Assembly (NCBI RefSeq): GCF_000718305.1
Contig: NZ_JOFQ01000004.1
Coordinates: 186,001-250,000 of the forward strand
Reading direction: 5' to 3'
DNA length: 64,000 bases
Source: Streptomyces niger
GTDB taxonomy: Bacteria > Actinomycetota > Actinomycetes > Streptomycetales > Streptomycetaceae
The notes beneath the pieces were generated by a model. It did not search any database and was not told the origin of the DNA. It saw only the letters and a program-made list of their open reading frames with translations. A program made the position numbers and the translations under genes. Positions 1 through 8,461 of this stretch are shown piece after piece; positions within the stretch are counted from its first letter, which is position 1, and every line of letters begins with the position of its first letter.

Positions 1-591
1 GGCGACATTCCGTACAGCGTCTACATCGGCCTGGAGACGGAGGCGGCGTCGCTACGCGTGTACGAGTCGCTGCTCGTGCCCGGCCTGCTGCAGACGCCCG
101 GTTACGCGGAGGCCGTGATCCCCGGCACCGTCCCCGAACTGGCACCGGACCAGCTGGAGAAGCGCATCCAGGTGCGCATGCGGCGCCAGGAGCGGGTCAG
201 CGATCCGCACACCCCGCTGCGGCTGTGGGTCGTGCTGGACGAGAGCGCGCTGCGCCGCGTCGTCGGCAGCCACCTCATCATGCGCGAGCAGCTGGAACAC
301 CTCGTGGAGATCAGCAAGCTGCCCCATGTGACGGTGCAGGTGCTGCCGTACGACACCGGGGCGCACGCCGGGATGTCCGGCACGTTCTCGATCCTGGAGT
401 TCGACGACGCGGCCGACTCCAGCGTGGTCTACATCGAGGGCGTCACGAGTGACCTGTACCTGGAGAAGACCAACGACGTGCACAAGTACACGATCATGTA
501 CGAGCACCTGCGGGCCCAGGCGCTCAACGCCGACCAGAGCCGGGAGTTCATCGCCGAGGCCGCCAAGCAGCACGCCGACAGCAGGGGTTGA
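1..591 (+). CDS. XRE-family regulator, C-terminal DUF5753 part (5' end outside window)
   Basis: The reading frame is open from the first base, so this is the 3' part of a longer gene. About 196 residues are visible. They read as the DUF5753 ligand/effector domain found behind an N-terminal Cro/C1 helix-turn-helix in actinomycete XRE regulators: the YESLLVPGLLQTPGYAEAV segment, an R-M-RRQ helix, and the later VQVLPYDTGAHAGMSGTFSILEF stretch split across a beta region. The DNA-binding domain lies outside the window. The next gene is a DUF397 protein. Such pairs are very common in Streptomyces (BldB/WhiJ-like systems), and the XRE protein often controls the small partner. Family assignment is firm; the target is unknown. 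Confidence 0.85.
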   Translation, partial: GDIPYSVYIGLETEAASLRVYESLLVPGLLQTPGYAEAVIPGTVPELAPDQLEKRIQVRMRRQERVSDPHTPLRLWVVLDESALRRVVGSHLIMREQLEHLVEISKLPHVTVQVLPYDTGAHAGMSGTFSILEFDDAADSSVVYIEGVTSDLYLEKTNDVHKYTIMYEHLRAQALNADQSREFIAEAAKQHADSRG

Positions 592-923
592 GGAGCGGGC
601 GAGCCGTCACCGGGCGCCCCTGACCAGGGTGCCGCAGGCGCGTCGCAGGGACTTCGCCGGGGCGTCGCAGGGGCGGCGCAGGGGGCATCGCCGGGCGTCA
701 CTGGGGGCATCGCCGGCAGGAAAGAGCTCGTCGGAAGGGCGGGCGACCGGCTCCGGTGCGGGAGTGGGGCAAGGTACACCCGGCCCACTTTTCTTGAAAA
801 GAGATCAAGGAATATGCCATACGGATGGGTGACACCCCTCTGGCATCGGTGATGTTGGCGCGTAGCGTCATGCATACCGAATCCGCGCCAAGTCGCGGCA
901 ACCCAGAGTGAGTCGGAGTGAAC
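592..923. other. Non-coding gap between XRE gene and DUF397 gene
   Basis: About 330 bases without a supported gene. The first half is GC-rich and slightly repetitive, with two GGGGGCATCGCCGG copies near 683-715. The second half is much more AT-rich (about 785-825) and looks like the promoter of the DUF397 gene. It contains the inverted repeat listed separately at 790-812. Confidence 0.6.
790..812. promoter_or_regulatory. Inverted repeat upstream of DUF397 gene, candidate operator
   Basis: TTTCTTGA (790-797) and TCAAGGAA (805-812) are inverted copies matching at 7 of 8 positions, separated by 7 bases, in an AT-rich patch. The position about 110 bases upstream of the DUF397 start and next to an XRE regulator suggests an operator for that regulator. 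The pairing is seen; the role is inference. Confidence 0.4.
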
Positions 924-1133
924 ATGGTCATCCAGCCGAATTCCGCATTTTCCTGGAAGAAGTCCTCGTACTCCGGTGGCAACGGAGCCTGTGTCGAGAT
1001 CGCCGTGCCGGCCACCGAGGCCATCGCGGTGCGCGACTCCAAGGACCCCGACGGCCCCCGTCTGACGTTCGACAACGCCGCCTGGAGCACGTTCGTGGCG
1101 GAGGTCGGCGCCGGTACGTACGACCTGGCCTGA
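924..1133 (+). CDS. DUF397 domain small protein
   Basis: A 69-residue protein of the DUF397 family: W-K-K-SSYS-G-G-N-G-ACVE near the N-terminus, then VRDSKDPDGP and a terminal W-x-x-F-V segment. This is the full length of the family, which is a single-domain protein usually encoded next to XRE/DUF5753 regulators. A GTG at 918 is also in frame, but the GGAG at 915-918 overlaps it and sits 5 bases before ATG 924, so I take 924. The protein probably acts as a small partner or antagonist of the upstream regulator. That role is known for some family members and is inferred here. Confidence 0.88.
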   Translation: MVIQPNSAFSWKKSSYSGGNGACVEIAVPATEAIAVRDSKDPDGPRLTFDNAAWSTFVAEVGAGTYDLA

Positions 1134-1229
1134 GCGGGTCGGCGTCCCACCCTTCAGAGGTGCGCGTGCCACACACGCGTACTGCCCCTCAGCACCAACC
1201 CGAACAATTCCGCAAATCCACAACTCAAT

Positions 1230-1325
1230 AACTGCATCACAGCACCATGCACCACTGCACCACGCAACACAGCACCACACACAATTTCATCGCTTCACCG
1301 CACCACACCGCACCACCGCAACGAG
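1230..1325. repeat. CAC-rich low-complexity stretch
   Basis: The sequence is dominated by CAC/CACC trinucleotides (CACAGCACCATGCACCACTG and on), with strong strand asymmetry and low G. It lies between the DUF397 gene and the 3' end of the next gene. No ordered repeat unit and no gene is evident. The adjacent hairpin at 1323-1363 may terminate the gene to its right. Confidence 0.6.
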
Positions 1326-1363
1326 CCCTCTCGACTGGATCGCCGTCCCGGCCGAGGGGGCTC
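1323..1363 (-). terminator. Candidate terminator hairpin after the alpha/beta-barrel gene
   Basis: GAGCCCTCTCG (1323-1333) can pair with CGAGGGGGCTC (1353-1363) with one G-T wobble, giving an 11-bp stem and a 19-base loop, just past the stop codon at 1370. There is no T-run, which is usual in high-GC actinomycetes. Confidence 0.45.
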
Positions 1364-1369
1364 GGCCCA

Positions 1370-2209
1370 TCAGCGCAGCTGATCCACGTAGCGGTCCGTG
1401 CCCGGTACGGTCGGGATGAAGGGCGCGACCAGCTCCACCCTCCCCAGTCCGGACGCCGCCACTTCGGCGTCCAGCCCTTCGAAGGTGTCCGCCCAGCAGT
1501 CGCGCGGGTCCGCCTCCAGGAACCACAGCAGCGTCAGTCGGGTGTCCACGCCGGCCACTTGCTTCACGTACGCCATCCGGTCGGCCGGCAGCGGCGTCGG
1601 CCGGAAGACCGTGACGAGTGCCGCCCGTGAACCCGCGAGCCGGGCCGGCAGCTGCCGCGTACGCAACCACTCCAACAGTTCGGCCCGTTGTTCCGGACCC
1701 GCCGCGTCGACCACCTGGAGGACCAGCCCGGCGTACGGGTGGTCCAGGGCGTGATAGTCGCGCGGCCCGGCGTCACCGTCCCGGTACACGGTCGCCTCAT
1801 GGTCCTGGAAGGCCGTGAAGACATGGGTGCGGGCCTGGTGGACCCGGCCGTCGCGGTTGAGGCGGCGGTTGATGGCCACCGTCCAGCGCATGTGGTCGTC
1901 GTAGCGGCCCTCGGTGATCCAGTACGTGGTCAGGTAGCAGCCGGCCGTGACGGGGCCGGCCACTGCCGACGGGTCCGGGTAGCGCAGGAGCTGCAGATCG
2001 CGGGTGGCGACCCAGCGGCGTCCCGCGAAGATCCACGGCATGGCCATCGCGCCGGCGATGAAGTGGTCGTCCTCGTACCAGCGGTTGTAGGCGTACTCCT
2101 CGCCCGGGTGCGGCTCGACCATGGTGATCAACGCGTGCCCCGGACGCACGCCGTACGGCCCGACTGCGGCCAGCTCTCCGTACGTTCCGCTCCTGGTGTC
2201 TTCGGTCAT
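1370..2209 (-). CDS. Uncharacterised protein, probable dimeric alpha/beta-barrel fold
   Basis: A 279-residue soluble protein with no signal peptide. I do not recognise a named family with certainty. The N-terminal NRWYEDDHF segment after a HALITMVE strand resembles the N-x-WY-x-x-H signature of ferredoxin-like, dimeric alpha/beta-barrel proteins (EthD/ABM type). A second strand-rich half around TRLTLLWFLEADP suggests two such modules. The start is ATG 2209. A perfect copy of the window-wide palindrome sits 13 bases upstream, so it belongs to the proposed regulon and may help turn over an intermediate of that pathway. No catalytic residues can be named. Confidence 0.72.
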   Translation of the reverse strand: MTEDTRSGTYGELAAVGPYGVRPGHALITMVEPHPGEEYAYNRWYEDDHFIAGAMAMPWIFAGRRWVATRDLQLLRYPDPSAVAGPVTAGCYLTTYWITEGRYDDHMRWTVAINRRLNRDGRVHQARTHVFTAFQDHEATVYRDGDAGPRDYHALDHPYAGLVLQVVDAAGPEQRAELLEWLRTRQLPARLAGSRAALVTVFRPTPLPADRMAYVKQVAGVDTRLTLLWFLEADPRDCWADTFEGLDAEVAASGLGRVELVAPFIPTVPGTDRYVDQLR

Positions 2210-2222
2210 GAGACAGGTGTAG

Positions 2223-2237
2223 CTGACGCGGCGTCAG
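2223..2237. promoter_or_regulatory. Regulon palindrome, copy 1 (perfect)
   Basis: CTGACG-CGG-CGTCAG. Perfect 6-3-6 inverted repeat, 13 bases upstream of the start codon of the minus-strand gene ending at 2209. One of twelve copies of the same motif in this window. Confidence 0.75.
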
Positions 2238-2452
2238 TTAGCGAGATACGCGGCCGGCGTCACCGGCGCGGAGCTGCGCGGCACCGTCGACACACAGCCG
2301 CGCGGCGCTGCCGGCATGGAGCCGCGCGGCGTCGAATGCCCAGGATATGGAAAGCCGTGCACGCCGGACGGATGCCCGCATAAGCTCCATGCCCTCTGCA
2401 GCTAACGCTTGTTAACGGCGTTGGCGCGGGCGAGTGATTGGAGTCAGCCGTC

Positions 2453-3667
2453 ATGCCGGAAACCGCCACCGCACCCACCGTCGCCACCGCGGCCCCCGTT
2501 CCCGGGCTCGCCGGGCGGGCGTCGCGGACGGGGGCCTCGCCCGTACGGGAGATCCTGGCGCTGACCGCCCGGCCCGAGGTGATCTCGTTCGCCGGCGGGC
2601 TGCCCGCACCGGAGCTGTTCGACGCGGCCGGCATGGCCGACGCCTTCGGGCGGGTGCTGGCCGACCGGCCACAGCAGGTGCTGCAGTACTCGACCACCGA
2701 GGGCGACCCGGCGCTGCGCGGGATCGTCGCCGAGCGGGCCACCGGGCGCGGCCTGCCGACGGACGCCGACGACGTGCTGGTCACCACCGGTTCGCAGCAG
2801 GGCCTCACGCTGCTGTCGACCGCGCTGCTGGAGCCGGGCGACACGGTGCTCGTGGAGGACCCTTGCTACCTCGCGGCGCTGCAGATCTTCTCCTTCGCCG
2901 GCGCCCGGGTCGTGCCCGTGCCGTGCGATGACGACGGACTGGACCCGCAGGCGCTGGACGAGATCGTGGCGCGGGAGCGGCCGAAGCTGCTCTACACCGT
3001 GCCGACGTTCCAGAACCCGACCGGGCGCACGCTGCCTGTCGAGCGCCGGGCCGCGATCGGCGCGGTCGCCGCGCGCCGCGGCCTGTGGATCGTGGAGGAC
3101 GATCCGTACGGGGAGCTGCGCTTCGAGGGCGAGCCGGTGCCGTGGGTGGCGACCTTCCCGGGGGCCGAGGACCGCACGGCGCTGCTGGGGTCGTTCTCCA
3201 AGGTCCTGGCGCCCGGCCTGCGGCTGGGCTGGCTGCGTGCGCCGGCCGCGCTGCGCCGCGCCTGCGTGATCGCCAAGCAGGCGGCCGACCTGCACACCTC
3301 GACGGTCGACCAGGCGGCGACGGCGTACTACCTGGCGCACGCGGACCTGGCCGGGCACCTGGAACGGGTGACCGCCGCCTACCGCGAGCGGCGGGACGCG
3401 CTGCTCGCGGGGCTGGGGGACGCGCTGCCGGCGGGGTCGCGCTGGAACCGGCCGGCGGGCGGGATGTTCGTGTGGGCGCAGCTGCCGGCCGGGTACGACG
3501 CGACGCAGCTGCTGCCGTCGGTGGTCGAGCACGACGTGGCGTACGTGCCGGGGGCGCCGTTCTTCGCCGGGCTGGCCGACGCGGGGGCCATGCGGCTGTC
3601 CTTCGTGACGCACTCACCCGAGGAGATCCGGGAGGGGCTGCGCCGACTGGGCGCGGCACTGCGCTGA
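2453..3667 (+). CDS. PLP-dependent class I aminotransferase (2-aminoadipate/MocR-like fold, no GntR domain)
   Basis: A 404-residue fold-type I aminotransferase. Visible signatures are SFAGGLPAPELF near residue 45, the TTGSQQGL cofactor loop, the TVPTFQNPTGRTL substrate/PLP segment, the EDDPYGEL aspartate/tyrosine pair, and the Schiff-base lysine in SFSKVLAPGLRLGW. The C-terminal arginine region (MRLSFVTHSPEEI) would hold the substrate carboxylate. It is closest in character to LysN/2-aminoadipate aminotransferases, which share this layout with MocR C-termini but lack the winged helix. The start is ATG 2453, with GGAG at 2440-2443 nine bases before; an in-frame TTG at 2438 is rejected. Substrate is uncertain. 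Confidence 0.85.
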   Translation: MPETATAPTVATAAPVPGLAGRASRTGASPVREILALTARPEVISFAGGLPAPELFDAAGMADAFGRVLADRPQQVLQYSTTEGDPALRGIVAERATGRGLPTDADDVLVTTGSQQGLTLLSTALLEPGDTVLVEDPCYLAALQIFSFAGARVVPVPCDDDGLDPQALDEIVARERPKLLYTVPTFQNPTGRTLPVERRAAIGAVAARRGLWIVEDDPYGELRFEGEPVPWVATFPGAEDRTALLGSFSKVLAPGLRLGWLRAPAALRRACVIAKQAADLHTSTVDQAATAYYLAHADLAGHLERVTAAYRERRDALLAGLGDALPAGSRWNRPAGGMFVWAQLPAGYDATQLLPSVVEHDVAYVPGAPFFAGLADAGAMRLSFVTHSPEEIREGLRRLGAALR

Positions 3668-3673
3668 GACCTG

Positions 3674-3688
3674 CCCGGTAGCACCGGG
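3674..3688 (+). terminator. Short hairpin after the aminotransferase
   Basis: CCCGGT (3674-3679) pairs with ACCGGG (3683-3688) over a 3-base loop, 7 bases after the stop codon. It is small, so only a weak terminator candidate. Confidence 0.35.
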
Positions 3689-3881
3689 AGGCCCTGCCGC
3701 GGTGGGTGCTACGTGTTGCGTGTCATGCGCTGCGTGCCACGCGCCACGTGCCATGTGTTGCGCACTGCGTGCCGCGTGCTGTTGGGGAGGCGCCCGCGCG
3801 GGGTGGCACCGGAGCGGATCTCGGCGTCACCAGGCACGCGCAGCGCACAGCCCCTTCCGCAGTGGCCCCCTCCGGCCTACG

Positions 3882-3896
3882 CTGACGCACCGTCAG
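3882..3896. promoter_or_regulatory. Regulon palindrome, copy 2 (perfect)
   Basis: CTGACG-CAC-CGTCAG, ending 22 bases before the ATG of the SDR gene and just upstream of its GGAGGAGG ribosome-binding site. Confidence 0.78.
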
Positions 3897-3918
3897 GTCA
3901 GGACCGGAGGAGGTTCTC

Positions 3919-4704
3919 ATGCTCCTGCAGGGCAAGACCGTCGTCGTGTCGGGCGTGGGGCCGGGGCTGGGGTCTCGGGTCGCGGAGGCCTGCGTGCGGG
4001 ACGGCGCCTCCGTCGTCCTGGGCGCTCGCACGGAGGAGCGGCTCGCGGCGTGCGCCGAACGCATCGACCCCTCGGGCGACCACACGGCCTGGCGGGTGAC
4101 CGACATCGGGGACGAGGCCCGGTGCGCGGCGCTGGCCGGACTCGCGGAGGAACGGTTCGGCGGGGTGGACGCGGTGATCCACGTGGCCGCGCTGGACGGT
4201 CACTTCGGCGGCCTGGAGGACGCGGACTTCGACGAATGGCAGCGAGTGGTGGACGTCAACCTGTTCGGAACGCTGCGCATGACGCGGGCCTGCCTGCCCT
4301 CGATGCGGGCGCGCGGCGGCGGCTCGGTCGTGCTGATCGGCACCCAGTCCTCGATCGCCGCGCCTTCACAGGTGCGGCAGGCGGCGTACGCGGCGTCCAA
4401 GGGCGCGTTGGTCTCCGCGATGTACTCGCTGGCGCGGGAGCTGGGTCCGGACCGGATACGGGTGAACACCGTGCAGCCAGGCTGGATGTGGGGCCCGCCG
4501 GTCGAGGCGTACGTACGGATGACCGCGACGGCCGAGGGCGTGCCGGAGGCGGCAGTGCGGGACCGGCTCGCGGCGCGCATGGCGCTGCCGGAGCTGGCCA
4601 CGGACGGCGATGTGGCCGAGGCAGCGGTCTTCCTCGCGTCCGACCGGGCACGGGCCATCACCGGCCAGTCGCTACTGGTGAACGCGGGTGAGCTGATGCG
4701 ATGA
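3919..4704 (+). CDS. Short-chain dehydrogenase/reductase (SDR)
   Basis: A 261-residue classical SDR. The Rossmann nucleotide loop GVGPGLG lies near residue 12. An acidic DIGDE segment, the VNLFGT turn, the SQSS-type serine in IGTQSS and the YAASK catalytic Tyr/Lys pair follow in the expected order, and the C-terminus reads TGQSLLVNAGE. The arginine after the second strand (GARTEERL) favours NADP(H) over NAD(H), though this is not decisive. A strong GGAGGAGG lies 6 bases before the start, and a perfect regulon palindrome lies 22 bases upstream. I infer oxidation or reduction of a hydroxy/keto group in the pathway controlled by that operator. Confidence 0.88.
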   Translation: MLLQGKTVVVSGVGPGLGSRVAEACVRDGASVVLGARTEERLAACAERIDPSGDHTAWRVTDIGDEARCAALAGLAEERFGGVDAVIHVAALDGHFGGLEDADFDEWQRVVDVNLFGTLRMTRACLPSMRARGGGSVVLIGTQSSIAAPSQVRQAAYAASKGALVSAMYSLARELGPDRIRVNTVQPGWMWGPPVEAYVRMTATAEGVPEAAVRDRLAARMALPELATDGDVAEAAVFLASDRARAITGQSLLVNAGELMR

Positions 4705-5065
4705 CGCGCATCGGGGCGCGCCGGACCGGCCGGGCGCCCCAAGGGCGCTCCGTACGAACTGCCTCCTCTCCGCACCGCACGGGATCCCGCTCCCGTGGGG
4801 TGCCGCCGCATGCGCGGAGCCTGGCGAAGTGTCCGCTCATGGTGCGGTCGACGCCGTGGGCACGACAACGAGGCGTGAGGTCAAGAGACGGCAAAATCGT
4901 TCGGTTAGCTGACCTCCGTTCACATCCATGACCTACAAACCCTCTTGACCAGGGCCCGTACCGACGGTTCAATCCCCGAAGCCCCTAATCCCGCTCGGGG
5001 GCGCCGCCGAGGCGAAGTGCTGTTGCGCTCTTGCACGTTCACAAGGCGGACCCCTTGGAGGGGGC
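4705..5065 (+). other. Non-coding gap upstream of the symporter gene
   Basis: About 360 bases with no supported gene. The right half is less GC-rich and holds a candidate promoter (4945-4973). The SD-like GGAGGGGG immediately precedes the symporter ATG. No copy of the regulon palindrome is present. Confidence 0.5.
4945..4973 (+). promoter_or_regulatory. Candidate sigma-70-type promoter for the symporter
   Basis: TTGACC (4945-4950), a 17-base spacer and TTCAAT (4968-4973), about 90 bases before the symporter start. The -35 matches 5 of 6 and the -10 matches 4 of 6 consensus positions. Prediction only. Confidence 0.35.
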
Positions 5066-6628
5066 ATGAACGGTCTCGACTGGGCTGTGCTCATCGGATA
5101 CTTCGGCGTCATGGTCGGCATCGGCATGTGGTCGCACAAACGCGTCGACGACGTGAGCGACTTCTTCACCGCGGGCGGCCGGATGCCGTGGTGGTTGTCC
5201 GGCATCTCGCACCACATGTCCGGGTACAGCGCCGTGATGTTCACCGGGTACGCGGGCATCGCCTACCAGTACGGCATCACCTCGTACGTCACCTGGTCCT
5301 TCCCCATCGCGATCGGCATCGCCATCGGGGCCAGGCTGTTCGCCGGCCGGCTCAACCGGCTGCGGTCCCGGCTGCACGTCGCCTCGCCGCTCGAATACCT
5401 CAAGTCCCGCTACAACCTGCCCACCCAGCAGGCGCTCGCCTGGTCCGGCGTGCTGCTGAAGATCGTGGACGTGGGCGCGAAGTGGGCCGCTATCGCGACC
5501 CTGCTGTCCGTGTTCACCGGGGTGTCGCTCAACCAGGGCATCCTGATCACCGGCGCCGTCACGGCCGTCTACTGCACGGTAGGCGGGCTGTGGGCGGACG
5601 CGCTCACCGAACTGGGCCAGTTCGTCATCCAGCTGCTGGCGGGCGTGGCCATGCTGGTGACCGTGCTGGCCGAACTCGGCGGCGTCAGCGCCCTGTGGAC
5701 CGTCTGGGACGACCTGCCCGACACCCACACCCAGCCGACCGTGGGCCCGTACACGCTGACCTTCCTGCTCGCGTACCTGTTCATCAAGACCTTCGAGTAC
5801 AGCGGCGGCATGTGGAACCAGGCGCAGCGCTACATGGCCACCGGCAGCGCCCGTGAGGCGCGGCGCTCCGCCCTGCTGTCGGCCGCGCTGTGGTTCGTCT
5901 GGCCGGCGGTGCTGTTCTTCCCGATGTGGGTCGCGCCGCTGCTGGTCAAGGCCCAGAAGCCGGACGCGTCGGACTCGTACGCGCTGCTCACCGAGCACCT
6001 GCTGCCGCACGGGCTGCTGGGGCTGGTCATCGTGGGCTTCTTCTCGCACACGATGGCGATGTGCTCCTCGGACGCCAACGCCATCGCGGCGGTGTTCACC
6101 CGGGACATCGCGCCGGCAGTCTCGGCGAAGGCCCGGGCCTGGACCCACCGGGCGGGCCTGGTGGCCGCTCGACTGTCGACCCTGTCCTTCCTCGGCCTGT
6201 CGATGGCGATCGCCACGCAGGTCGACTCGCCCGCCTTCGCCGGCATCATCTCGGTCGTGATCAAGTGGGTGGCCGGCCTGGTCGGGCCGATCTCGATCCC
6301 GTTCCTGCTCGGCATGTTGCCGGTCTTCCGCCGGTCCGGGCCGGTGGCGGCGCTGACGTCCTGGGCCGCCGGCCTGTTCGCCTTCTGGCTGACGAACTAC
6401 GGCATCGCCGACGTCTCGCTGCAGATCCAGATCGTCTCCCCGGTCGCCGTCTCGCTCGTGCTGTTCGCACTGATCGGACTGGTGAAGCCGGAAGCCACCC
6501 CGGAGCGGGATGCACTGCTGGCCCGAATCAACTCCGACGGGGACGGGGACGCGGACGGCGAGGGCTCGGCCGCGCTTCCCGTACCCCCGCAGGGCACGGC
6601 AGCGGAGGACGCCCCTAAGGGGGTGTGA
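5066..6628 (+). CDS. Sodium:solute symporter (SSS family)
   Basis: A 520-residue integral membrane protein with about 13 hydrophobic segments. It starts with the SSS pattern LIGYFGVMVGIGMWSHKR, then DFFTAGGRMPWWLSG, a typical first-loop signature of the SSS/solute-sodium family. The segment ASPLEYLKSRY, the VYCTVGGLWADALTE helix and the late MCSSDANAIAAVFTRD are further family landmarks. The last 45 residues are a hydrophilic Asp/Gly/Pro-rich cytoplasmic tail. It presumably uses the sodium gradient to import a sugar, carboxylate or similar solute; the sequence does not tell which. It has no regulon palindrome and appears monocistronic, facing a strong bidirectional terminator. Confidence 0.87.
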   Translation: MNGLDWAVLIGYFGVMVGIGMWSHKRVDDVSDFFTAGGRMPWWLSGISHHMSGYSAVMFTGYAGIAYQYGITSYVTWSFPIAIGIAIGARLFAGRLNRLRSRLHVASPLEYLKSRYNLPTQQALAWSGVLLKIVDVGAKWAAIATLLSVFTGVSLNQGILITGAVTAVYCTVGGLWADALTELGQFVIQLLAGVAMLVTVLAELGGVSALWTVWDDLPDTHTQPTVGPYTLTFLLAYLFIKTFEYSGGMWNQAQRYMATGSAREARRSALLSAALWFVWPAVLFFPMWVAPLLVKAQKPDASDSYALLTEHLLPHGLLGLVIVGFFSHTMAMCSSDANAIAAVFTRDIAPAVSAKARAWTHRAGLVAARLSTLSFLGLSMAIATQVDSPAFAGIISVVIKWVAGLVGPISIPFLLGMLPVFRRSGPVAALTSWAAGLFAFWLTNYGIADVSLQIQIVSPVAVSLVLFALIGLVKPEATPERDALLARINSDGDGDADGEGSAALPVPPQGTAAEDAPKGV

Positions 6629-6643
6629 CGACCGGTGAACAGC

Positions 6644-6674
6644 GGGCCGGCCGGGCACGAAGCCCGGCCGGCCC
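6644..6674. terminator. Bidirectional terminator between convergent genes
   Basis: A perfect 13-bp stem: GGGCCGGCCGGGC (6644-6656) pairs with GCCCGGCCGGCCC (6662-6674) over the loop ACGAA. It sits between the symporter stop (6628) and the substrate-binding-protein stop (6689), so it can serve both. Confidence 0.75.
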
Positions 6675-6688
6675 GGCGTACCTAGCGG

Positions 6689-8380
6689 CTACTTCATGTA
6701 TCCGATGTGCTCGTAGGTGATGTCACTCATGCCCTGCGCACCCAGGTTGGCCAGGCTCTTCTTGAGGGCGATGATGTCGGGCCGCTGGTAGATCGGCAGC
6801 ATGCCGGCGATCTTCCAGGCCTCGGCGTCGGCCTGGTTGACGACCTTCAGCGACTCGGTGGGGTCAATCGTGTGGCCGGCCTTCTTCATGAGGTCGTCCA
6901 GCTTCTTGCTGCCGACCCTGGCGTCGTTGTTGCCGCCGTTGCTCAGGTAGATGTTGCTCGCGCCGGTGGCCGCGAACGGGGTGCCCATCATGCTGTAGGG
7001 GGAGACGTCGAAGTCGCCCGGAGTGATGTACTTGTCGAAGAACTCGTTCGTCGCGACGGTCTGGACATCCAGCTTGACGCCGATCTGGCCGTACAGCTGG
7101 GTCAGGATCGTGCCCTCGTTCTTCGCGCCCGGGACGCCGGAGGGGATCACGAAGCGCAGCGAGAGCTTCTTCCCGTCCTTCTCCCGAACCTTCCCGTGCA
7201 GCTTCCAACCCGCCTCGTCCAACAGCTTCGCCGCGCCCTTGGGATCGTACTTGCCCAGGTCAGCCGAGTTGTCCTGGTAACCCTTCTGGTTGGGGACCAA
7301 GAGGTGGTTGTCCATCGTCTTGGCGGGCCAGTTCAGGCCCTTGAGGTTGGACTCGGCGAGCGTCTTGCGGTCCGTCGCCATGAAGAGGGCCTGCCGCACG
7401 CGTGGGTCCTTGAGCTTCTCGCTCTTGCCGTTGAAGGCGAACACCCGGTAGTTGGGGCCACCCGCCTCGCGGATCTCACCGCTCTTGACCGCGGCGGCCT
7501 GCTTGTAGGCGGAGGGGTCACCGCCGACATTGAAGTAGTCGATCTCTCCGTTGGCGAAGGCCGCCGGCATCGACCCGTTTTCCATCGCATGGAAGACGAT
7601 CTTGTCGAGCTTCGGCTTGTCCCCCCACCACTTGAGGTCGGCGACCACAGTGATGGTCTGAGCGGTCTTGTCGATCGAACCGACCTTGAAGGCGTTGGCG
7701 GTGACCGGCATCTTGTTGATGTACGCCGTGTTGAACTTCTCCGGGTCCGAGACGTACTTCGCCGGATACAGCGGGGTGTTGTTCGGCGCGCTGAACAGGG
7801 ACTGCCAGTCGGCGAAGGGCGTGTCGAAGGTCAGGATCGCCTCGTAGTCGTCCTTGCCCTTCTCGACCGAGGAGACCTCCTCGTAGCCGGCCGACGAGGC
7901 GATCTTGTACGCCTTGTCCTTGCCGCTCATGGCCTCGACGTTGGCCTTGAGGTCCTTGTAGGTGATCGGAGTGCCGTCGGACCACTTCGCCTTGGGGTTC
8001 AGGTGGAAGGTGACGACCTGCTTGCCGCCCTTGGTCTCGCTCTTGGCATCCAGCAGGAACGCCTTGTTGGGAACCTGCTTACCCGAGGCGGACGAGTGCC
8101 ACAGAGAAGGCATGACGGACTCCACCACGTCGCCCGTACTGGCCTGCTGACCATCGATCTCCAGCGAGTTCCACTGCGTGGAGAACTGATCCACCGCCCA
8201 GTTCAGCGTCCCGCCCTGCTTGAGCTTCGCCGGGTCCTGCTGGTTGATGTCGAGCGCGGTGGCCTTGGGCGCCGACTTCGGCTTGCTGTCGGCGTCGTCG
8301 CCTCCGCCGCACGCGGTCAGCGCGAGCGAGGAGGCCGCGACGGTGGCGATCAGGGCGAGCGGGACGCGGGTGTGCTTCAC
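6689..8380 (-). CDS. ABC importer substrate-binding lipoprotein, family 5 (peptide/nickel type)
   Basis: A 563-residue exported lipoprotein. The N-terminus MKHTRVPLALIATVAA is followed by SLALTACGGG, whose LTAC lipobox makes the cysteine the lipidated residue 1 of the mature protein. The body is the SBP_bac_5 fold: an early GTLNWAVD strand, VTFHLNPKAKWSDGTPITYKDL (the classic W-x-D-G-x-P signature), and the late DPRVRQALFMATDRKTL. It captures a peptide-like or other small ligand outside the membrane for the permease genes just upstream. GTG start at 8380. It is the last gene of the transporter operon, about 130 bases behind the ATPase gene. Ligand unknown. Confidence 0.92.
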   Translation of the reverse strand: MKHTRVPLALIATVAASSLALTACGGGDDADSKPKSAPKATALDINQQDPAKLKQGGTLNWAVDQFSTQWNSLEIDGQQASTGDVVESVMPSLWHSSASGKQVPNKAFLLDAKSETKGGKQVVTFHLNPKAKWSDGTPITYKDLKANVEAMSGKDKAYKIASSAGYEEVSSVEKGKDDYEAILTFDTPFADWQSLFSAPNNTPLYPAKYVSDPEKFNTAYINKMPVTANAFKVGSIDKTAQTITVVADLKWWGDKPKLDKIVFHAMENGSMPAAFANGEIDYFNVGGDPSAYKQAAAVKSGEIREAGGPNYRVFAFNGKSEKLKDPRVRQALFMATDRKTLAESNLKGLNWPAKTMDNHLLVPNQKGYQDNSADLGKYDPKGAAKLLDEAGWKLHGKVREKDGKKLSLRFVIPSGVPGAKNEGTILTQLYGQIGVKLDVQTVATNEFFDKYITPGDFDVSPYSMMGTPFAATGASNIYLSNGGNNDARVGSKKLDDLMKKAGHTIDPTESLKVVNQADAEAWKIAGMLPIYQRPDIIALKKSLANLGAQGMSDITYEHIGYMK

Positions 8381-8461
8381 GTGGGGTCCCCCACTTTCTG
8401 GGCGGTACGCGGATGCGTACGTACGGATGGAACGGGTGGCGAGCGGTGCGGGTTCCGGCCT

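Noticed and set aside
1230..1325. CAC-rich stretch considered as a CRISPR or regular microsatellite
   Set aside because: No fixed repeat length and no unique spacers; simple compositional bias.
3715..3785. TGCGTG/CACGTG-rich stretch considered as a structured regulatory repeat
   Set aside because: Units are irregular and do not form a consistent inverted or direct repeat.
4905..4919. GGTTAGCTGACCTCC upstream of the symporter considered as a regulon palindrome
   Set aside because: Only the TGAC part is shared; there is no CGTCAG half at the required spacing.
5039..6658. Long open frame on the minus strand opposite the symporter (539 codons)
   Set aside because: High-GC shadow: composition is Arg/Gly/His-rich, no domain is recognisable, and the plus-strand frame encodes a clear SSS transporter.
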